Shown here in pieces: positions 1 through 9,600 of a stretch of 33,924 bases of DNA. A program made the position numbers and the translations under genes. Numbering within the stretch: the first letter of the stretch is position 1; each line of letters begins with the position of its first letter. Origin of the DNA: Ganoderma boninense (Eukaryota; Basidiomycota; Agaricomycetes; Polyporales; Polyporaceae); the NCBI GenBank assembly GCA_002900995.3, contig PJEW03000033.1, positions 1 to 33,924 of the forward strand, in the 5' to 3' direction. The notes below the pieces were generated by a model that was given only the letters and a program-made list of their open reading frames with translations, was not told the origin of the DNA and made no database searches.

Positions 1-567
1 GCACACCAGTCTGCCGGCCGATGTGCAGGTACGGGTCACCACACACATGTCCTCTTCTTCGTCGAGATTGAATATTGAGTTCCCACGTGCAGGCTGTCTT
101 GGATAAACACGAGGCCGATGGGACGACGGAGAGCAAGGAGTACGAAGATGCCGTGGGCATATTTTACTCCCGCCACCTCTGTCGTCTCAATCCGCCACCA
201 CCGGGAGTGGCAGCGGTGTTCGCGACGCTGCAGAGCAACCCCTCCGTCTATATGACGATGTAAGTTTTGGCTTCCCTTCTGTTGTGAAACGTGCTAACTA
301 GTGTTTCGCAGGCTTGGCCCTTCCGAATTCAATATCACAGGCTCTCTCAAGGACTGGTCGGTTTCCGAAGATCTACACAAGATCAACGTCCCTACCCTCC
401 TTATCAACGGGGTTCACGACGAGGCGCAGGACGACGTCATCGCGCCGTTCTTCCACTCTATCCAGAAAGTGAAATGGTTCACCTTCGCCGAGTCAAGTCA
501 CATGCCTCAGTGGGAGGAGCGGGAGAAGTACATGCAGCTTGTGGGTAGCTTTCTTACCGAGGCCTGA
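1..567 (+). CDS. S33-family proline iminopeptidase-like hydrolase, 3' part
   Basis: This is the C-terminal half of an alpha/beta hydrolase of peptidase family S33 (proline iminopeptidase / L-amino acid amidase type); the N-terminal half with the nucleophile lies off the left edge. Visible exons are 2-28, 93-259 and 312-567. Introns 29-92 (gtacgg...gtgcag) and 260-311 (gtaagt...tcgcag) are GT-AG. The second and third exons give 141 codons ending in TGA. The GPSEFNITGSLKDW stretch and the NGVHDEAQD (catalytic Asp region) and SSHMPQWEE (catalytic His region) motifs fit the family. A complete paralogue lies at 22896-23838. The gene converges on the acetyltransferase gene, with only about 106 bp between the two stop codons. 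Family assignment is firm; the substrate is not known. Confidence 0.88.
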
Positions 568-673
568 CATTCATGTATCACGCACGCACGTTTCCATGTA
601 CGATTGGTGTGTATTTGTATTGCCGCATATCGTGTATTCCTTTCCGTTGTTCAACCACAGCTTGCCCTAGCAG

Positions 674-3600
674 CTAACCATCGGTCTCAGACTCCGTGTG
701 CTTGATGAACACCGTCATCTTGAACGTCCCTTTGTTCGGGGGCGTCGATGTCAACGCGCCGGCGCCGGCCACAAGGTAGCCCATAGCTCTGTAAATGGCG
801 ATCTGGAGTCTGGATCGTCAGCACACCTAGTCCAATCTACTGTATAGTGTTGCAGGGTCCGGTCCGGTCCCGGTCCTCGAGGTAATTTTCTGAGGACCAA
901 GGACCGAGGACCGGACAGGACTGCCCCCGAAAATGAGGACCAGGACCAGGACTGCAGTCCTCCTAGGACTGAGGAGGACTGCAGTCCAGTCCTCAGTCCG
1001 GACTGGTCCTGGACTGCACAACGGTCCTGGACCAGTCTTTCCCAGTCCAGGACCAGTCCTGGAGGAAACAATCAATGTAACTCCGGACTCCCTGGACAGA
1101 TTTTTACGTTCTATATATCGTTAGAAAGCTACATTATGTGGCTTTCTAACGATATACAGGACGTAAAGATCGGACAGGAATTGATGGAATGATAGGGACG
1201 CTCCTCTCTCTGCTACCACCTCCTCCTTTTTTCCCACGGTCGTCAGCCAATAGGAGCCGGCGACGTCGTGCGGGATCCACCTCTAGGACCTGGCGGCACG
1301 CAACGATATACGGGCGTACTTTAATACTAACCTTAATACAGATACCGACTCAATGACCTCGCCACCGCCGCCAATTAACGGCGGCAGCAGAAGATCATCG
1401 GAAGTAGCGACACGCGCTGTTAAGAAGCAGGCCGTGGGACCGGCGCCCACTGCGACAACCTCGACAAGGGCGGGGAAGACCCCCGCAGCAGAAGACAGGC
1501 ACGTTACGGACGCGCAAAAGAAGTACAAGACACTGGCCGACGCCCTACCCACGCTGCGAGCCAACGAGTTCGTCCCGGCCGGCAAACCGACACTGGAAGG
1601 GCTGGTCGCGGGCATTCTTCTCGTCGCATCGAAGTCGGGATCTGCGGCTGTGGCGGACGGGCTGGTTGCCTTGCACCTCTACGCGCAGGCGGCCGTGGAA
1701 AACGCGGTGAGCACGGCGTTGACCGCCTCGCTACTGACGGATGTTACGGCACAGATGCAAACGATCGCCGGGAATCTCGAGCAGCGCATCGAGAGAGTGG
1801 GAGAATCACTGCGGGAGGCGGCCACCTTGGCACCGGGTATCGAGGAAGCAGTGCGGAATGGGGTAGAGCGGGCTATGGAAGGGGCGGGCGCGGCCAGAGG
1901 GCCAGGCCCCACCGTAGGTGCGTTTCCTCCTCGGCTCCCCCCCTTCTCCTATGCCGCAGTGGCGGGCGCGCAACCCCCAGGCCCGGATCGCGCAGCGCAA
2001 ATTCAGGTCGCCGATCGCGAACGGCTGTTTGCGCGCCAGATACTGGTGGACGGCTTCCCGTTCCCAGAAGGCTCAACGGTCGAAACACCTGCGGCGGTCC
2101 TTCTCGAGAAGGCGCACACGGCCCTCAGTTTCGTAAATGACGCGCCGGACGGCATTAAGTTCGTGGCCGGCAGAACCCTCCCTAACGGCGGGGTCATTTT
2201 GGAATGCGGGCAGCCAGAGCACGCGAATTGGCTGAGGACCAATGCTAAGCTTTTTGAGGCCGTCCTGGGGATCGACGCTAAGATTAGAATGCGACCATAT
2301 AAAGTGGTCGTCGAGTTTGTCCCGGTCGCCTTCGACCCTCATGAGTCCTCCATCTGGCGAGAGGTGGAAGCAGATGTGGGCGTGCCAGCGGGCTCCATAA
2401 TGGAGGCGCGTTGGATCAAGCCGGTCATACGTCGCCACCGAGAGCAGCGCTTTGCGCACTTACTACTGACCTTTAATAGCCCAGCAGCCGCCAACGCCCT
2501 CATAAGCCGGGGCCTGACACTGGCGGGCAAGCGCGTGTCGGCACGGAAGAACCTCGCCGAGCCCATGCGCTGCGCCAAATGCCACCGATACGATGCGGGA
2601 CACCTGGCCCGCGACTGCCCCCAGCAACAGGATAAATGCGGCACCTGCGGCCGTGGACACAAGACCAGCGAATGTACATATCAGGACCCGAAGCAGCACA
2701 AATGCGCAGCATGCGACGAACACGGCCACGCCACCTGGAGCAGGGACTGTCCGGTATTCATCAACCGTCTCCGGTGGGCGGACACTCGCCATCCCGAAAA
2801 CCGCCTGCGCTTCTTTCCAACCGAGGACCCCGACTCCTGGGTACCGCAGCTCGATGAGCCCCCCCGAGGCTCGCTGTGGGAGGTCATCCATGACACCCTG
2901 GACAAGCCCCCGCCGGCACCTTCGCAACGGCGGCGCGGGGAACAGGCCCGCATGACGCAGGCCACGCTAGACTTCACGCTCCGCTCGCCCGCCTCCTCCA
3001 CTACTAACTTAGATAATGCCTGAACACCGACACCTCGGGGCGCCTGAAATGCCACTCCCAAAGCTCCGAATCTGGCAGCAAAACGTCAACCGCTCGATCA
3101 ATGCACAATACGACCTCCTCCACTCCGCCGACCCACGCGACTACGATATCCTCGCCATCCAAGAACCCTATATCGACCGTCTGGGGCTGACCCGAGCCTC
3201 CTCCCGCTGGACAGTCGTCTACCCGAACGACCATCTCGACTCTGGGCTGCAGTGTCGCTCCGTCCTCCTCATCAACACGGCGATCTCATCGAATGCGTGG
3301 CGCCCTCTCTCCGTCCCCTCGCCGGACGTCACCGCGATCGCCCTCACAACGGGTGGGCACCGGATCAACATCTTCAACCTCTACGTGGACGGAGACCATG
3401 ACCGTGCGCTCCATGCGACGGCGCGTGCGACGCAGAAACTGTCGAGCGAAGGAGAGGGAGGTGAGGTAAGCGGCTCACTAATCTGGCTGGGGGACTTCAA
3501 CAGGCACAACCCAGCGTGGGACGAACCTCGGAACCACCACCTCTTCACGCAGCGGGCCCTCGACCGCTCGCAGCTGCTCCTGCACCGCCTAGCGGACTTC

Positions 3601-6600
3601 GACCTCGAGATGACGCTGCCGGCTGGCATCCCGACTCTGGAAGCGCTCAGCACTCGCAACCTCACACGTCCGGACAACGTGTTCTGTTCATCTGACCTTG
3701 CCGACCTCGTCAGCTCCTGCGCCACAGCGCCGCACCTCCGTCCCACCAAGACGGACCACTTCCCCATCCTGACAACTCTCGACATCTCCCTCGTTCCAGC
3801 GCACCCCCCTCGGCGCCACAACTTTCGTGACGTCGACTGGGAGGCCTTCAACGCTGTGCTGCGCTCTCACCTCGACGATCACCCCATCGCTCCCTCCATC
3901 ACATCGACCGCCGACTTCGATAACTACCTCCAACGGCTCAACGCAGCGATCATGGCGGCGGTCGAACGTGAGGTACCATACACCAACCCCACCCCGTTCT
4001 CTCGACGCTGGTGGTCGAAGGACCTCACCATTCTGCGCAAGCAGAAGCAAAAGGCGGGACGGGCCTCCTTCCGCCACAAGTACGAGGCGATGCATCCAGC
4101 GCACGAGGACTACAAACGCATACGCAACCAGTATGCTGAACGCATCAAATACGCGTGCAAAGACTGCTGGGCTTCTTTCCTAGACAGCACAGATGCGCAA
4201 TCCATCTGGACGGCTCACCGTTTCCTCAAAGAAGGGCCAGTCGGATGGCGGAGCGGCGCGTATCCCCACTCTCAAATCGTTAGCTGACCCTACACAGCTG
4301 CTTACTGACAATGAGGCCAAGGGCGAGGAGTTCTACAACACTTTCTTCCTGCCACCAGGACCCACACCCCCTGCCACCCCAGATGACGAGTACCCAGCGC
4401 CTCGCTTCGACTTCACTGACATCTCCAACCTGCAGGTAGGACGCGCTATCGCGGCGCTGAGGGCGTTCAAGGCGCCAGGGCCAGATGGCATCCCGAATGA
4501 GGTCTATCTTCACTGTCGCGAGGTACTCACACCGCTGCTGGGCACACTTTTCAGGGCCACCTTTCACTTGCACTACTACCCTGCCGCCTGGCAGCTCTCT
4601 GACACCATCGTCCTGCGCAAGCCAGGGAAGACGGACTACACCACTGCAAAGGCGCACCGGCCGATCGCGCTTCTGAACTGCATGTCCAAGATCTTATCTC
4701 GTTGTGTGGCTGACGTCCTTGTTTACCAGGCCGAATCCCTCTCGCTGCTGGCAGACTATCAGTTCGGCGGTAGGGCTGGGCGCACGACAACAGACTCGAT
4801 CCACCTGGTCACCAAGATGGTCAAGGACGTGTGGCGCTGCGGCAAGGTTGCCTCAGTGCTCTTCCTCGATATTAAGTCTGCCTTCCCGGCAGCCACCCCC
4901 GCGCGACTCTTCCACAACATGCGTATGCTCGGAGTTCCCAAGGTAATCACTGACTGGCTCGGGCGTAAGCTCGATGGGCGCCGCACCCGCCTCAAGTTCG
5001 ATGATTACGAGTCAGCACCCTTCGTGATCACCAGCGGCATCGACCAAGGCTGCCCTCTCTCCGTCATCCTCTACGGCTTCTTCAACACCTCCCTCATCAA
5101 CAGTGCATGCACCAAGAAGGGCGAGATCGCGGTCGGCTCCATGGACGACGTGGCCCTTATCACCACTGGCAAGACGTTCGCTGACACGCACCGCAAGCTG
5201 TGTGACTTCTTCGACCGCCCAGGCGGGGCACGGGAGTGGTCGGCCTCGCACAACTCGCACTTCTCTCTCGACAAGTTCGGCCTCCTCAACATGACACGAC
5301 GTGTCTCGGATGCCCTGGGCCCAGATCTCCGGCTAGGTGACACCACTATTGCACCTTCTACTCACCACCGCTTTCTAGGTGTCCTTGTAGACCACCGACT
5401 GCGTTTCCACCAGCACGTGGCTGCCGCTCTGGGCAAGGGCCTTGTATGGGTCGCAGCGCTCCGCCGTCTCGCCCGATCACGCTACGGCCTTTTCCCCAGC
5501 CCTCGTCCGCAGGTTGTACCTCGCTGTTGCTGTCCCCAGCATGCTTTACGCTGTCGACACCTTTATCACGCCAATCACCAAGCCGAACGGAGCTCGGCGC
5601 AGCCGCGGCTCAGTGGGCGCAGTGAACAAGCTCAGCCGCGTCCACAGACAAGCAGCCATGCTCATCACCGGGGCTATGCGCACCACGGCCACGGACGTTA
5701 TGACGGCGCATGCCGACATCCTCTCCTTCCCCCTTATTGTCGCCAAGCTTTGTCATCGGGCGACAGTACGGCTATGTACACTGCCTGCCTCACACCCCCT
5801 CGCCCCCCACATCCAGCGAGCAGCAGCCCGCTACGTCAAGCACCACCGCTCCCAGTTGCACGAGCTCCTGCACGCGTATGCCTCCCCGGACGCACCCCTG
5901 CGCATGGAGAAGCTGAGCCCAGCAAGATATCACCCCAACACGCGTCCGGCGGCGCGCGCTCTCACGTTCGATGACAAGGACAAGGCCCAGAAAGAGGATG
6001 AACAATGGATGCGCGAGCACAAGGTCTCAGTTTACTCGGACGGATCCGAGAAGGATGGCGGCGTGGGCGCATCTGCAGTGCTTACGCGGCGCAGGAAGCC
6101 CCACCGGCGCACGCTCCGCTACTACCTTGGCCCCTCGACGGAATACGGCATCTACGAAGCGGAAATTGTAGGTGCTATACTAGGCACTGAGCTCCTCCGA
6201 TCCGAGAAGAAGGCCGTCGACGGTCCCTCAGTCGCCCTGGATAACAAATCCGTTATCGACACCTCGCAGCAGATAAGCACCCGGCCTTCGCACTATCTGA
6301 CTGACTACCTTCTTCAGCGCGCAGCACTGCTCAAGACACAGGGCACTGCTCGGGATGTCCGTCGCCCGCAACTCACGCTCCGGTGGGTCCCGGGGCACAT
6401 TGGCGTTGAAGGTAATGAGCACGCCGACGTGGAGGCCAAGCGGGCGGCACAGGGCGCATCGGAGAACAGCTCGAGAGGGCGACTACCCTGCCTCCTACGC
6501 AAGCCCCTCCCCATTAGCGCGGCCAAAGTCAAACTCGCCTACCTGAAGTCCCTCAGCCAGAAAGCGGCAGATAGCTGGCGTGCATCGGTGCGTGGTCGCA

Positions 6601-9600
6601 AGCTCCTTAGCACTGACCCCTCGCTCCCTTCTCCCAAGTACATGAAGTCCATCAAGTCGATGTCCCGCCGTCAGGCTGCTGTCCTCTTCCAACTCCGATG
6701 CGGGCACGTCCCTCTCAATTCGCACCTGCACCGTATTGGACGGGCCCCCTCCTCCTCCTGTCCTGCCTGCGGGGGCACCCCCGAGACCGTATTGCACTAT
6801 CTCCTCACCTGCCTGGCACACGCGAATGCCCGGGAACGTTATTTGTCAGGGATGGGTCGCCGGGGACGCGACCTCTCAGCCCTTCTAGGCACTCCAGGCG
6901 CCTGGCCACCACTCCTCCGTTTTATCAGTGCTACTGGACGTCTTGCACACACTTTCGGAAATGTCGCCCCCCAGCAACATGCTCGCGCTGAACCTCGAGG
7001 CATGCAGCGGCGCAGTAGAACCTCGCGCTAAGCAACTCCCACTCTTCCTCTCCCGCTACGCAGCTCACGCTCACGCCCTGTCCCTGCAGATTTCGCTCTG
7101 TCGTGATCACGACGTGCGCCACCACGTGCGCGTTTTCTCTCTCCTACTGTAGCTCCCCACTCCGAGTAGCACATCACTGTCCCTGTATCCCGCGTTTCGC
7201 TCGATCCCACGGAAACTTGCGTTGCGGGCGCCCACCCGCTCTAGGGACGGGGGAGTTCTGACGCTCGGCGGGGCAACCGCTGAACGTACTCCTGACCGCA
7301 GCAAGAGGCAGGACCCAGGGGCGCAATCGTACCCACAGTGCGGCAGGTTTATAACCCGATCTCTTGCCTTCAATGGCCGGGAGAGGATGGTCGTCCGCAA
7401 TGCAACTTTTCCGATGCCCTGCCTCTTCTGTTACTTTATTACCTACCCTCTACTGCCCCCACCCTCTCTGCGCTACGGCGCGCCCCAACACCGGCGTTAA
7501 TGCCACTCCCCCCTAGCCATCCCCCTAGTTCTGCACGGACCTTCAGGTCCCAGGTAACGTCGACCTTTATCTATTCCCAGTAGCTACAACATGTATCCAA
7601 GGCCTATCATGAGGCACGGCCTCGCAGGGCAATAAACGGGATCCAGAAAGAAGAAAGAAAGAAAGATGGAATGATAGTTCCAACAATAGGACATACCATA
7701 GAGCGAACTGTATGCCATATTGAGAAAGAAATAGAGCACCAAAACGTACGTTCATGGGCTCGTCCGAAAGCCCTTGATGATACCTTTCCAACGCAGTATT
7801 AAACAGGCCAATCCGCCCACAAACTATAGAGATATGTCTAAATCTTCGTCTTGATCAGCTGGCTTTGAGGCTCCTGCTGTGTTTCCTGGTGTGGAGGGCT
7901 AGGTAGTAATACAGAAAGCACAATTAAGGTACCCCAGTGAGTTTCTAATACATAAGCTAAGCTGAGGTAGTTGAGGTAGATGGTGAGACAGTGCAAGTCA
8001 GTGTAAACGGCCGGCGCTGTCACTTCTGTGCAGCTAACCCTAACCCCAATTTGTATTTCAACAGCTGCAGCTCGCTGCTCCGTCTCAACCCTGGCTGTTT
8101 GGGCTTGAATTTGGTAAAGAAAGACTTATGAATACTGGTTATTGACCAGTCCTTGGAGGTATACAAGGACCAGTCCGGGCCGGTCCTTGGTGGTCCTTTC
8201 AAAGTGCACATAGGGAAGGGACCGGGACCGGGACCGAGGACAGGACCAGTAATTTTGCGGTCCTGGTCCGGTCCTCTGGAGGTCAGTCCCGGTCTTTTCT
8301 CCGGTCCTGGACTAGTCCTAGGACCGGACCCTGCAACACTAAATCTACAGCTCATGCAGCATCGAACCCACGTTGCTTTCGCCAGTAGTCTCCACCGTGC
8401 ATGGGACGGCGATTGTATGGGCCTGTAGGCGCGTCAGCGACAGAATTCACAGGGTAGTATAAAGAGGTGTATCAACAGGACCTTCGTCTCAGCATATTTC
8501 ATGAGGGCCGACGCCACACCTTTCCGTTGGTGCGCAGGAGAAACACCGATGAGCTGTAAGTGGTATCCTCCAAGCTTCACACCTGGGCCCAGCACCCGGT
8601 CGGTCAGCGTGCCATACTCGCTTAGAAACTAACATGCACAGAATGAGAATGATCGATACCGTATGCGAAGCACCTGGAGCTTGACACGAACCTGCTTCCA
8701 CCACTTCTGGAGTTCTGTGGGCAGCTTCTTCACCACTTGGTTGTGTCCCGCGTTGCGCTGTGCATCACTTCCACGATAAGTAGGTCAGATTCCGTACATC
8801 CGTATGATGATGATCGATCTATAAATGTCATGAACGGCACGCTCGGCGCCTACCCCGGCGTCTCTCTTTCCCTTTTTGGACTGTTTGCCTCCCGCGTCAT
8901 CCTTATTGTCCTCCGTTGTTTAGCAAACCCGTCCCTTGTTCTCGCAGTACAATAACTCCTGTTACCCATTGTTCCCGTCGTCATTGTACTACGTACCATT
9001 GTTCTTCCACTGGTTCCCGTGTCCATAGTTACCTATTGTCCCCGGTTCCCATTGTCCGTTACATGTATATAAGGCCTGTACTTCGCTACCTGGAGACCTC
9101 AGTTTCGACCTCTTGTCTCCAGGTAAGCCTTGCTGTATTCTCGCTCGTTACTTACTCGCTCAATACATCTTGTCTCCAGCCTGACTGTCGAGCCCCGCTC
9201 CGCTCTTGCTGCACAAGTGCTCGTCGACGCCCTTGCTCGTCTCGTAAGCCTCCTCCCTGATCTTACTCGACAGCCAGTCGTAACATTAGGTCGAAACTTC
9301 TACACGAGCACCGGCGTACTCCACCCACACTCTTTCCCTCTCGTACGGTACGCACTTAGATCCTCTGTGTTGGCCTAGCGTAGTGCGCGCTCTAGTCACA
9401 CCATCGGACGTGGTCTCGGCGCAACCTGAGGCTTGCCACTCTTAGTGGTACAGTACGCGGAAAGCTCCTAACACGAGACCCCGGTACTGACAGAAGTGGT
9501 CCGCCTCACGGCGTGGGAGGCTAGAGAAAGGCGGCGAAACAAAGCCAAGGCAGAACACCCTTGGGCCCGTGTCCCTTGGGCTAAGACACAGCAATAGGCC

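Larger units (their letters stand above)
1196..7664 (+). mobile_element. Full-length LINE (Tad1/I-type with RNase H)
   Basis: The element is bounded by the 13-bp duplication GATGGAATGATAG. It has a 157-bp 5' leader, ORF1 (1353-3023), ORF2 (3016-7031) and a 3' UTR of about 630 bp ending in an AAATAAA-like signal near 7630 and a (GAAA)-rich tail about 7645-7664. ORF2 carries an apurinic-type endonuclease, reverse transcriptase, RNase H and a C-terminal Cys/His cluster, the arrangement of Tad1-like and other I-superfamily LINEs of fungi. It is inserted into the hAT-like element, on the strand antisense to the host gene. Two frame breaks in ORF2 make this copy inactive as read. Confidence 0.9.
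845..8341. mobile_element. hAT-like non-autonomous element interrupted by a LINE
   Basis: The ends are a perfect 21-bp inverted repeat, 845-865 and 8321-8341, beginning TAGTGTTGCAGGG. A TAGNG-type terminus fits hAT elements. Inside both ends lie dense GGTCC/GGACC subterminal repeats, about 855-1070 and 8140-8335. Without the LINE and one copy of its duplication the element is about 1 kb. No transposase reading frame is visible, so it is probably non-autonomous and moved by a hAT transposase elsewhere. It sits in intron 7 of the acetyltransferase gene. The hAT label is inferred from termini and duplication length only. Confidence 0.68.
8826..9285 (+). repeat. 5' LTR of Gypsy copy A
   Basis: The 460-bp LTR begins TGTCATGAACGG and ends CAGTCGTAACA. 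It contains a TATATAA box at 9066-9072, which predicts a transcript start near 9100, and a possible 57-nt intron at 9123-9179. Confidence 0.95.

Noticed and set aside
751..1124. Overlapping open frames on both strands in 751-1124
   Set aside because: They come from the GGTCC-rich repeat, whose low complexity removes stop codons; the real coding part (674-802) is the last exon of the acetyltransferase.
8345..8422. A truncated acetyltransferase ending at the TAG 8345-8347
   Set aside because: Taking GTGGGT at 8371-8366 as a donor and joining to 802 gives the missing C-terminal motif IAIYRAMGY in frame and a normal length, so the early stop is intronic.
9286..9300. A tRNA primer-binding site after the 5' LTR
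   Set aside because: There is no TGG start and no obvious tRNA 3'-end match, while a perfect 11-base self-priming match exists.
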